Below are positions 36,612 to 43,578 of a DNA stretch of 47,062 nucleotides, one piece after another. The notes beneath the pieces are model-generated. The model was not told the origin of the DNA. It saw only the letters and a list, made by a program, of their open reading frames with translations, and searched no databases. The translations under genes were made by a program, and so were the position numbers. Numbering within the stretch: the first letter of the stretch is position 1; each line of letters starts with the position of its first letter. Source of the DNA: Candidatus Ruminococcus intestinipullorum. GTDB lineage: Bacteria; Bacillota; Clostridia; Lachnospirales; Lachnospiraceae. Location of the stretch: contig JAHLFA010000048.1 of NCBI GenBank assembly GCA_018883985.1, positions 1 through 47,062 on the forward strand, in the 5' to 3' direction.

Positions 36612-37784
36612 ATGACAGAAAAATTATTTTATCAGGATAGTTACACACGTGATTTTCAGGCAGAGGTAATAGACTGTATAAAAGATGGAGAGTATTTCTA
36701 CGTTGTTTTGAATCGTACAGCATTCTTTCCAGAGGGTGGTGGACAGTATGCTGATACAGGGTACTTAAACGATGTAGAAGTACTCGATGTACAGGAATCA
36801 GAGGGGGTTTTGTATCACAAAACGGAAAAACCTCTTGAAGTAGGTGAGCTGGTAAATGGAAAAATTGACTGGGATCTTCGTTTTATGAAAATGCAGCAGC
36901 ACACAGGCGAGCATATCGTATCAGGATTGATTACAAAGCGTTTTGGCTATCAAAATGTAGGGTTTCACCTCGGTAGTGAGGACTGTACGATGGATTTTAA
37001 TGGAGATATCACAAGAGAACAGCTAGAAGAAATTGAGTACAGTGCAAATAGAGCAGTTGCTCAAAATTTAGAAATACAAGTTCAATATCCTACAAAGGAA
37101 GAGTTAGAGAAGATTTCATTTCGAAGCAAGATTGAGATAGAGGGGCAGATTCGAATTGTTACCATACCACAATATGATGTATGTGCCTGCTGTGCTCCTC
37201 ATGTAAAACGAACAGGAGAGATTGGACTTATAAAGCTAACAAACGTTCAGCGATATAAAGGCGGCGTTAGAATTACCATGTTGTGTGGATTTCGTGCGTT
37301 ATCTGATTATAAGCAAAAGGCTGCTAGTACACGTAGTATTTCTGTCATGCTTTCTGCACCAGAGAATGAAATTGTGCAAGCTGTTTCCACGATGAAGGAA
37401 AATCTATCTGCTTGGAAGACTAAGGCTATACAGCTTCAAAGGGAAGTGTTGAAGTATCAGGTGGAACAAATCCCAAAAGAGGAGAATATCGTTGTATTTT
37501 TTGAAGACGAATTGGAAAATGAGGATGCAAGATATTTGATGAACATGGTTTTAGAAAAAGGCAAGTCCTTTTGTGCTGTTTTACGAAAGAAAGACTGCGA
37601 ATGTTTCCAATATACAATGGGGAGTCAGTGTATAGATTTAAGAAGTTTTATTAAAGCTATGCATGAGGAATTTGAGGGCAGAGGCGGAGGAAAACCAGAA
37701 ATGGTGCAAGGATCTGTAAACGGTAAAAAGGATGATTTAGAAAAGTGGATATTAGAGAAAGTGAGGCAGAATATTCATGAATAA
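36612..37784 (+). CDS. Alanyl-tRNA editing protein AlaX-L (DHHA1 type)
   Basis: The 390-aa protein combines the AlaRS-type editing domain with a C-terminal DHHA1 domain. Zinc ligands are HTGEH (His97, His101) and C193-x3-His197 in CACCAPHVKRTGEIG. The N-terminal FFPEGGGQYADTG is also typical. The C-terminal glycine-rich RGGGKPEMVQGS belongs to DHHA1. Free-standing AlaX proteins hydrolyse Ser- or Gly-mischarged tRNA-Ala. The start is ATG 36612 behind GAGGA; the frame opens further upstream inside argS. Its stop overlaps the likely original start of the CPBP gene. Confidence 0.9.
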   Translation: MTEKLFYQDSYTRDFQAEVIDCIKDGEYFYVVLNRTAFFPEGGGQYADTGYLNDVEVLDVQESEGVLYHKTEKPLEVGELVNGKIDWDLRFMKMQQHTGEHIVSGLITKRFGYQNVGFHLGSEDCTMDFNGDITREQLEEIEYSANRAVAQNLEIQVQYPTKEELEKISFRSKIEIEGQIRIVTIPQYDVCACCAPHVKRTGEIGLIKLTNVQRYKGGVRITMLCGFRALSDYKQKAASTRSISVMLSAPENEIVQAVSTMKENLSAWKTKAIQLQREVLKYQVEQIPKEENIVVFFEDELENEDARYLMNMVLEKGKSFCAVLRKKDCECFQYTMGSQCIDLRSFIKAMHEEFEGRGGGKPEMVQGSVNGKKDDLEKWILEKVRQNIHE

Positions 37785-38664
37785 AAAATAACAATCAAGC
37801 AGATTTTGGTATATTTGCGGCCCATTATTTTTATATTGGATTATTCAATTTATAGGACAGTTTATTGGAGAATTTATGGTAGTGCTTCCTCATATGGGAG
37901 AACTGATGGATTATGGTGAAATTACTACATCTATGACAACGGAGCAGATGTGGGAGTTTATGAATCGTAGTATGCAAAAAGTATACGAAATTTTGGTTCA
38001 GTATTCCCTTCCAATCTTAGCATTTGCCACAGTATGTACCCTTCCACTTTCTATTACATTGTTTTGCAAGGATAGAAAGGAAGAGAGCTGGAGTGTAGAA
38101 AATACAAAAGTGACGCCAAAGCTTTGGAAGTACGGACTTGTTGTAGTGTTAGGAATTGTATTTTCTCTTGGTATGAACTGTTTGATTACGATGATTGGTT
38201 TGGCATTTTTTGTTGAATCATTTAGTGGGGTTACCTCCACAATAGAGCCAAACATCCTTATGGAAGTAATATGTGCAGGAGTTTTGATTCCAATAGGGGA
38301 AGAGTTTATGTTTCGAGGTGTATTATTTAAACGTTATCGCAGGAGTAATACCTTTTTGTTAGCGGCAACATTATCTTCTCTTATTTATGGGCTTACACAA
38401 GGTAATATGATTCAATTTGCGTATGCATGTGTTTTTGGAGTATTCCTTTGTTATATCTATGAAAATGTAGGCACATTAAAGAGTACAATACTTTTTCATA
38501 TAACAAGCAATTTATTTGGTGTGATATTGTCATATTCTAGTTTAGGAGGATGGCTCATTCAAGATCCAATTCGTATAGCAGCAGCTATAGTAATTTCAGT
38601 ATTTGTCATATCTTCAATCTATGTGTTTGTTCAAAATATTGAAAATAAAAATAAAGGTGTGTAG
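37777..38664 (+). pseudogene. CPBP-family membrane protein with in-frame stop at codon 5 (possible restart at 37876)
   Basis: An ATG at 37777 overlaps the alaX stop and opens MNKK, then TAA (37789-37791). The same frame continues QSSRFWYICGPLFLYWIIQ, an obvious first membrane helix, into a clean 262-codon frame from ATG 37876, so the natural gene seems to carry one extra stop triplet. The downstream part has CPBP (Abi) motif 1 EEFMFR (142-147 from ATG 37876) and motif 3 FHITSN, but motif 2 reads LIYGLTQGN, with Gln where metal-binding His is usual. ATG 37876 has a GGAG 5 nt upstream and could restart translation of a shortened protein. Related proteins are intramembrane proteases or bacteriocin-immunity factors. 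Confidence 0.7.
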
Positions 38665-38666
38665 GG

Positions 38667-38689
38667 AGATGTCCCAACACATCTTTTTT
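38667..38689 (+). terminator. Terminator after the CPBP gene
   Basis: AGATGT (38667-38672), loop CCCAAC, ACATCT (38679-38684), then an uninterrupted T run to 38689. It separates this unit from the pilus-like operon promoter 30 bp downstream. Confidence 0.75.
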
Positions 38690-38717
38690 CGTTTAGATAT
38701 TTTTAAGAATTTTATCG

Positions 38718-38746
38718 TTGACTTTCTCGTATGAGAACCATATAAT
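38718..38746 (+). promoter_or_regulatory. Strong sigma-A promoter of the Tad/Flp-like operon
   Basis: TTGACT (38718-38723), exactly 17 bp, and a perfect TATAAT (38741-38746). The predicted start near 38753 gives a leader of about 230 nt before the first pilin-like gene. Confidence 0.75.
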
Positions 38747-38752
38747 GGGTGC

Positions 38753-38984
38753 ATAAATCAGAATGTTCTAAAGATTCTAAAGCTGTTTATTACAGTGATT
38801 CATATTGCCGATTCAGGCAGAGTTTTCAGAGATATTTTTATGATAATAGTGGATATGTTTTAAACTTTTTTCAAGTTTAAATAAATGAATTTTTTTTAAG
38901 GAGGTGTTTCCAATATGACCTAAGGAAGAATAGAGAAGTGTATAGTTTGAAAACAGTAGATTATTGAATAATAGGAGGTCAAAA
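38753..38984 (+). other. Long 5' leader of the pilus-like operon, with A/T hairpin and two-codon ORF
   Basis: This gene-free stretch (38665-38984) holds the promoter and leader only. Within the leader, AGAAT/ATTCT and TGCC/GGCA can form small hairpins. TTTAAACTT (38859-38867) pairs with AAGTTTAAA (38873-38881) and is followed by eight T residues (38890-38897), a weak terminator-like layout. Next comes a textbook ribosome site AAGGAGGTG (38898-38906) 8 nt before ATG ACC TAA (38915-38923), a two-codon reading frame. A second site AGGAGG (38973-38978) serves the first real gene. I cannot fit it to c-di-GMP riboswitch consensus. Confidence 0.45.
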
Positions 38985-39146
38985 ATGAAAGCATTTATGG
39001 AAGAGTATGGGGTTATTGTTGTAGCTGCGATTATTATTATGATTATTGTTGTAGCAGCTTCCCCAATTGGAGAAAGTATCAAAGATGGAATTATTGCAGC
39101 AGTAGAGAAGCTGACAACAGCTTTGGGAACAACGAAAGTGGTGTGA
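38985..39146 (+). CDS. Leaderless Flp-like pilin, paralogue 1 (53 aa)
   Basis: The 53-aa protein begins MKAFMEEYGVIVVAAIII: two or three residues, then Glu-Glu-Tyr-Gly and a single hydrophobic helix (about residues 9-27), then a short amphipathic tail SIKDGIIAAVEKLTTALG. Mature Flp pilins have E-Y at positions 5-6 followed directly by such a helix. Here the residues before E-Y are too few for a leader with a prepilin-peptidase site and contain no Gly. ATG 38985 is preceded by AGGAGG; a frame opening at 38964 runs through that ribosome site. It is the first gene of the operon, 1 bp before the ATPase, and probably the most abundant product. Confidence 0.75.
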   Translation: MKAFMEEYGVIVVAAIIIMIIVVAASPIGESIKDGIIAAVEKLTTALGTTKVV

Positions 39147-39147
39147 G

Positions 39148-40191
39148 ATGAAAATCTCAAAAGAAGCATGGGGGTTGAAAGAAGAAAGTTTTGGACCCTT
39201 ACTCCCTCTTGTAAGGGATAGTCAGATTACAGATATAAATTACAATGGAGCTGATGTTTGGGTAGAGCATTTAAAGTATGGAATCTATCGAGTACCCATT
39301 CAGTTAAGTTCAGAGTTTGTACATCAATTCAGTGTTCGAATTTCTAATGTGGTGAGTGAACAAATCAATAAGTTTCACAATGTTCTAGAAGCCGAAACGG
39401 ACACTTTGCGAATCTCAATTATCCATCCTAGTGTGACGAATACTGGGTATTCCATTTCCATAAGAAAAACACCAGCAGTAATGCGACTAAATAGGGAAAT
39501 GATGTTAAAAGATGGATATTGTTCTGAGGAAATTCTCACATTTTTAATTTCTTGTATGAAAGCAAAGCTCAATATGGTGTTTTGTGGAAGACCTGGTGCA
39601 GGCAAGACAGAATTATTAAAATTTCTTACGCAGTTTATCCCCAAAAATGAAAAAGTCATGACAATAGAAGATAATTTGGAAATACATTATAGGGAAATTA
39701 ATCCAGGCTCCAATTGTGTAGAGTTAAAGGTGGATTCTGAATTTTTCACCTATACAAAAGCAATTAAGTCGGCACTTAGACAAAATCCACAGTGGGTACT
39801 TTTGTCGGAAGCAAGGTCTGTCGAGGTGAAATATTTGCTAGAGTGTTTTTCTACAGGATTGCATGGACTGACTACGTTACACACAGATGATACAAGAAAG
39901 ATTCCAGATAGAATTCAAAATATGATGCAGGATACGTATTCGGCATCCAGATTGGAAAATGACATTTATAGCTTTTTGAATGTTGGAATCCTTTTAGGAA
40001 AGAAAGTGAAGGAAGATGGCAAAATACTACGCTTTATCGAACAAATTTGTTTGTTTGATAGAGTGGAAGAAAAAAATGAAAAATATTTAATTGTAGAAAA
40101 TGGAGAAATTGTATCACGAGAGATTTCTCAAAACCTTATTAAAAAATTTAAATGGGCCAATATAGAGTATCCCTTGGGGAGGAGGATGTAA
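39148..40191 (+). CDS. TadA/CpaF-type secretion ATPase (short)
   Basis: The 347-aa ATPase belongs to the type II/IV secretion (PulE/VirB11/TadA) superfamily. Walker A is GRPGAGKT (147-154), the Asp-box region is VMTIEDNLEI, Walker B is WVLLSEAR (216-223), and the His box is GLHGLTTLHT (237-246). The N-terminal domain (DINYNGADVWVEHLKYGIYRVP; later IRKTP) matches CpaF/TadA proteins but is shorter than their usual 400-500 residues. It would energise assembly or secretion by the neighbouring membrane platform. It lies one base after the first pilin-like gene and one base before the platform gene. Confidence 0.88.
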   Translation: MKISKEAWGLKEESFGPLLPLVRDSQITDINYNGADVWVEHLKYGIYRVPIQLSSEFVHQFSVRISNVVSEQINKFHNVLEAETDTLRISIIHPSVTNTGYSISIRKTPAVMRLNREMMLKDGYCSEEILTFLISCMKAKLNMVFCGRPGAGKTELLKFLTQFIPKNEKVMTIEDNLEIHYREINPGSNCVELKVDSEFFTYTKAIKSALRQNPQWVLLSEARSVEVKYLLECFSTGLHGLTTLHTDDTRKIPDRIQNMMQDTYSASRLENDIYSFLNVGILLGKKVKEDGKILRFIEQICLFDRVEEKNEKYLIVENGEIVSREISQNLIKKFKWANIEYPLGRRM

Positions 40192-40192
40192 A

Positions 40193-41665
40193 ATGTTGCG
40201 TTATTGGAATCCGAAACTTTTACATTTGGAAGTAGAACGATATGGATATCATTTTTCAGCAAGTTCTTACATGCGTTATCTTTGTTGTATATATCTTGGT
40301 ATAGCAGGTTTTTCATTTGCTTTTCAACTCAAACTTCCGTACATTCTTTTCGTAATGGCAATCGCATCTATCTTTATACCAAAAGCATTTCTTCTTATGT
40401 ATCAAAATTTGTATGAGGAGAAAAGGTTTGAAGATTTAGTAGCATATATGGAGCAAATTTTATACTCCTTTAAACGAAGAGCAAAGATTTTAACAGCACT
40501 TGAAGATACAAGTTTGCTTTTTCATGAAGAGGAAAGCTCTATTTATAGTGCAATTCAAAGAGCAATCCTACATATTCGTGGAGCACAGACTAATGGGGAT
40601 ATTTATGAAGAAGCATTTGCAATGATAGAGAACGAATATGGATGTAAGCGTCTTTACAAAGTGCATGATTTCCTAAGAAAGGTTGAACGCTTGGGAGGAA
40701 TTTCTGACACTTCAATTGAAATTTTGCTGCAAGATCGTAAGCTTTGGATGGATCGAGTTTATGAAATGCAAAAAGAAAAGAAAAATATAAAAATAAAAAT
40801 TACCATTGGAATTGGATTATCCTTTTTAATTTGTGCTATGAGTGTCTGGATGCTGCCAAAAGAATTTCGTATTACACAAAATGCAATATCTCAGATAATA
40901 ACAGCATTTGTCATTATAGGAAACTTGTTGCTGTGGTATGTGGCACAAAAGAAATTATCAGGAAGTCTAGTTTTATCGGAAGAGGAAATGGATGAGCAGA
41001 CAGCAGAAAAAAATCAAGCGATTTTAAATAAAGAAGACAACAGTCTTCAAAGAAAAGCAAGGGGAATGGCATGTGTCTTTTTACTTCTTACAATTTTCTT
41101 GTTTTGGAAAGTGAATCTATTTTCTGGAATCTTGGGAATGTTAGTAGTTTTTTGGTGTTTATACTACCCTAAGCATAAATATAAGTTGGCAAAAAAATGG
41201 ATGAGAAAGGAGGTGGAGAAGAAATTTCCAGAATGGCTGATGAGTGTATCTTTACAGCTTCAAACAGATAATGTACATGTATCTCTTGAAAAGAGTGTGT
41301 CGGATGCACCACAAATTTTGCAGCCTGAATTGACAGAACTGTTAAGGGGGATTGAACAAAACCCAGGTTCACTACAGCCTTATATAAATTTTATGCGAGG
41401 GATTGATTTACCAGAAATCGTATCGGCAATGAAAATTTTGTATTCCATGGCTGAATTTGGAGCAGAAGAAATGGGGAAACAAATTGATATGCTAGTGCAA
41501 AGGAATGCAATATTGATGGACAAAGCAGAACGATTGCGTCAGGAAGATATTCTTGCAGGAGTGGGATTTTTGGTATTACTCCCTATGGTAACAGGAGTGA
41601 TTAAGATGTTAATAGATTTAGTTTTGGTGATTTTTCATATATTATCACTTGTAAATACAGTATAG
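40193..41665 (+). CDS. Platform protein resembling a TadB-TadC fusion
   Basis: The 490-aa integral membrane protein has hydrophobic segments at about 27-67 (two), 203-221, 232-250, 291-326 (two) and 455-486. Two cytoplasmic lobes (about 75-195 and 335-450) fit the T2SSF-domain pattern; the second, EKKFPEWLMSVSLQLQTDNVHVSLEKSV and following, is clearest. Ordinary Tad systems use two separate proteins, TadB and TadC, each about 300 residues with one lobe. This single chain holds both, joined by a charged linker (about 255-290). A GGGGAGGAGG site overlaps the ATPase stop region. Confidence 0.75.
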   Translation: MLRYWNPKLLHLEVERYGYHFSASSYMRYLCCIYLGIAGFSFAFQLKLPYILFVMAIASIFIPKAFLLMYQNLYEEKRFEDLVAYMEQILYSFKRRAKILTALEDTSLLFHEEESSIYSAIQRAILHIRGAQTNGDIYEEAFAMIENEYGCKRLYKVHDFLRKVERLGGISDTSIEILLQDRKLWMDRVYEMQKEKKNIKIKITIGIGLSFLICAMSVWMLPKEFRITQNAISQIITAFVIIGNLLLWYVAQKKLSGSLVLSEEEMDEQTAEKNQAILNKEDNSLQRKARGMACVFLLLTIFLFWKVNLFSGILGMLVVFWCLYYPKHKYKLAKKWMRKEVEKKFPEWLMSVSLQLQTDNVHVSLEKSVSDAPQILQPELTELLRGIEQNPGSLQPYINFMRGIDLPEIVSAMKILYSMAEFGAEEMGKQIDMLVQRNAILMDKAERLRQEDILAGVGFLVLLPMVTGVIKMLIDLVLVIFHILSLVNTV

Positions 41666-41687
41666 AAGAGAAAGAGAGGGAGAACAT

Positions 41688-41795
41688 ATGAAAGAATTTT
41701 TTGAGGAGTACGGAGCAATTGTAGTCATTTCTATTATCGGATATGCTGTGATGTATGGATTATGGACGATTTTAATTCAAATAAGTGCAAGTTGA
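41688..41795 (+). CDS. Leaderless Flp-like microprotein, paralogue 2 (35 aa)
   Basis: This small gene encodes 35 residues beginning MKEFFEEYGAIVVISIIG. It has the same start as paralogue 1 (M-K-x-F-x-E-E-Y-G) and one hydrophobic helix to about residue 32, and it ends QISAS. A GAGAGGGAGAA ribosome site lies 5-8 nt before the ATG. It is nearly all helix, so it could be a minor pilin or a membrane-embedded accessory peptide. The shared N-terminal motif with three neighbours makes a chance frame unlikely. Confidence 0.7.
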   Translation: MKEFFEEYGAIVVISIIGYAVMYGLWTILIQISAS

Positions 41796-41814
41796 TATAG
41801 AAAGAAGGGGTATC

Positions 41815-41970
41815 TTGAAAGAAATAATCGAGGAGTATGCAGGAGTTATTGCCGCCTGTATTTCGGGAGTAATGTTATTAGGGGTGCTGTATCTATTAAT
41901 AAACGATACAGGGGAACTATTTCACTTATATAAAATGTTTTTTCTTGGGTTAGGAATGCAAGCACAGTAA
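41815..41970 (+). CDS. Leaderless Flp-like protein, paralogue 3 (51 aa, TTG start)
   Basis: From TTG 41815 the product is 51 aa and starts MKEIIEEYAGVIAACISG, with hydrophobic helix to about residue 27 and a second hydrophobic stretch LYKMFFLGLGMQAQ at the end. I chose the TTG because AAGAAGGGG lies 4 nt before it and because it restores the M-K-x3-E-Y start shared with paralogues 1, 2 and 4. An in-frame GTG at 41785 would begin inside paralogue 2 and destroy that alignment. It is followed 10 bp later by paralogue 4. Confidence 0.65.
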   Translation: MKEIIEEYAGVIAACISGVMLLGVLYLLINDTGELFHLYKMFFLGLGMQAQ

Positions 41971-41980
41971 GGAGGATGAT

Positions 41981-42457
41981 ATGAAGGTATGGATAGGCGA
42001 ATATGGAAGAATTATTATTTTAGCAATTTCAGTTTGTAGTATCATACTCTTTCTAGGGGATAGAGGGGAAACAGGTTTTTTAGGGCTATTAGCAAAGGGG
42101 AAACTAAATGCTACATTGAAGTCTGAGGATAATATCGAATTGTTAGAAGAAAACAGGAAAAGAGAGAAACCTATATTGTCGGCAAAAATGAAAAAATTAG
42201 AGCAAGGAAAAGAATATGATTTGTTGGCAGAAGAGGTGTTTGCTGTGAAAGCAGTTTCTCCAGATGGAGAACAGTTAGACGTGCAAGTAGAAGCTCTAAT
42301 AGCTCCATCAGGAACTGATAAAATAGATTGCATTGATGTGAAAAAATTTATTGCAGAAGAGAAAGGTGTGTATTGCATTCGATATTTAGCACAAGAGATT
42401 TATCAAGAAAATTATAAAAATCAAGTGAAGAAAGGGTATTATTTTACGGTAGATTAG
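41981..42457 (+). CDS. Flp-like anchored protein with extracytoplasmic domain, paralogue 4 (158 aa)
   Basis: The 158-aa protein begins MKVWIGEYGRIIILAISV, the same E-Y-G plus hydrophobic-helix start as the three shorter paralogues. It then has a flexible charged segment (about 45-75) and a small, probably beta-rich, domain to the end (YDLLAEEVFAVKAVSPDGEQLDVQVEALIAPS...GVYCIRYLAQE...KKGYYFTVD). With the N-terminus in the membrane, that domain would face outside, as in a minor pilin or tip protein. I know no named family for it. AAGGAGGATGAT precedes the ATG. Confidence 0.7.
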   Translation: MKVWIGEYGRIIILAISVCSIILFLGDRGETGFLGLLAKGKLNATLKSEDNIELLEENRKREKPILSAKMKKLEQGKEYDLLAEEVFAVKAVSPDGEQLDVQVEALIAPSGTDKIDCIDVKKFIAEEKGVYCIRYLAQEIYQENYKNQVKKGYYFTVD

Positions 42458-42468
42458 AAAGGGGTAGC

Positions 42469-42801
42469 ATGAAGGGAGCAATAGAAACAATGGTAGGAGT
42501 TTTTTTGATTGCATTTATGGCAGTACTAGGCACTGCCTATATGATTGCATCGCTAAACACCCAAAAAGCTCAGACCTACCACGCATCCGTGATTACAGAA
42601 ATTGAAGCAAGTGACTATCAAGAAGAGGTGCTAAAGCGTTGTAGAGAAAAAGCACTGGAAAATGGCTATAAAGCATTAGAAATTCAGCCGATAATCAGTG
42701 CAGCAGGAAATAAATATGCAAAGGTAACGTTAGAGTATGCGTATACAATTCCTCTGTTGAATTTGTTTTTAGAGCATCAGATTACAGGATATGCTAGATA
42801 A
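42469..42801 (+). CDS. Single-span pseudopilin-like membrane protein (110 aa)
   Basis: The 110-aa protein starts MKGAIETMVGVFLIAFMAV, with one hydrophobic helix (about 8-28) almost at the N-terminus. An extracytoplasmic part follows that ends VTLEYAYTIPLLNLFLEHQITGYAR. The N-terminal orientation, size and pattern of short basic start, acidic residue and helix recall TadE-like pseudopilins or archaeal-type pilins, and again there is no leader peptide. I do not recognise a named family with confidence. It sits 11 bp after paralogue 4 and 11 bp before the next operon gene. Confidence 0.65.
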   Translation: MKGAIETMVGVFLIAFMAVLGTAYMIASLNTQKAQTYHASVITEIEASDYQEEVLKRCREKALENGYKALEIQPIISAAGNKYAKVTLEYAYTIPLLNLFLEHQITGYAR

Positions 42802-42812
42802 GGAAGGAATGT

Positions 42813-43475
42813 ATGAAACAGGCAGTGATGGGATTTTTTTTGATGATTTGTTTCATTTTTATAGGAGCAATTCTATATACAGCAGAAATGAAAACGACAC
42901 GAAAAAATGAATTAGATACGATTTTGGGAACTGCAATGGAGCAGTCCATGGAACTTTTAACAATCAATTCCTTATATCAAATATCGGATGAAAAAGGAGC
43001 AGAAGAGTTGGTTGTAGATTTTATACAAAATTTTCTTTCTAGGACTACCAGTGACTCTGATTTTCAAATTCGAATTTTAACAGTAGATGAAAAGAGAGGA
43101 TTGTTAGATGTTGAAGTAACAGAAATTTATAAACAGATGATAGGACAAGGCAGGGTTGTATCAAGAAAGACAATCGTATTAGAAGATATTGAGAAAGAAC
43201 AAGGGGGGATGTGTAAAGTTTCTTTTTGGAGAGAAAATGAGGAAGAAAGTAAAAAAATTGTAAAGCAGATTATGGTTCCAAAAGGAAGTTTGCTTTCTGC
43301 ATCCATGCTTCCTAAAATAGAAACACAAGCTGGGGAACAGATATTGGGGTGGAGAGTAATTATAGGAATGGAACATGGAGAGGAAGATACAATTTATACA
43401 GAAGAAACTGTGGGAGAAATTCATATTACAGAGGACATGGAATTTGAAGTTGTTAAAATATTACAGAAATATTAA
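42813..43475 (+). CDS. Single-span membrane protein, last gene of pilus-like operon (220 aa)
   Basis: The 220-aa protein begins MKQAVMGFFLMICFIFIGA with one helix (about 5-24), then a long extracytoplasmic region. Residues 25-125 (KTTRKNELDTILGTAMEQSMELL...IRILTVDEKRGLLDVEVTEIYK) look like a TadE/TadG-type globular part. A second part (about 135-220) ends in EEDTIYTEETVGEIHITEDMEFEVVKILQKY. No family is recognised. Close packing with the upstream genes and a following promoter mark it as the last member of the operon. It may be an assembly or tip component. Confidence 0.6.
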   Translation: MKQAVMGFFLMICFIFIGAILYTAEMKTTRKNELDTILGTAMEQSMELLTINSLYQISDEKGAEELVVDFIQNFLSRTTSDSDFQIRILTVDEKRGLLDVEVTEIYKQMIGQGRVVSRKTIVLEDIEKEQGGMCKVSFWRENEEESKKIVKQIMVPKGSLLSASMLPKIETQAGEQILGWRVIIGMEHGEEDTIYTEETVGEIHITEDMEFEVVKILQKY

Positions 43476-43481
43476 AAGTTG

Positions 43482-43510
43482 TTGCCTTTTCATCACATAT
43501 CTATTATAAT
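43482..43510 (+). promoter_or_regulatory. Promoter of the NlpC/P60 gene
   Basis: TTGCCT (43482-43487), 17 bp, TATAAT (43505-43510), just after the last gene of the pilus-like operon. Confidence 0.65.
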
Positions 43511-43578
43511 GGCATGTGTATAGTAAAACACATATGGGGATATATACATAAATAAATATAAGGATGGGTGAAACTAAT

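Noticed and set aside
37789-37791. Recoding (selenocysteine or pyrrolysine) at the CPBP in-frame stop
   Set aside because: The codon is TAA, which is not used for either amino acid, and no recoding structure is visible.
38753-38984. Possible c-di-GMP riboswitch upstream of the pilus-like genes
   Set aside because: The conserved bases and pairing of GEMM-I or class II c-di-GMP motifs could not be fitted to the leader; only small A/T-rich hairpins were found.
38813-39169. 118-codon minus-strand frame across the pilus operon leader
   Set aside because: It opposes the first pilin-like gene, has no ribosome site, and its composition mirrors the A/T-rich leader.
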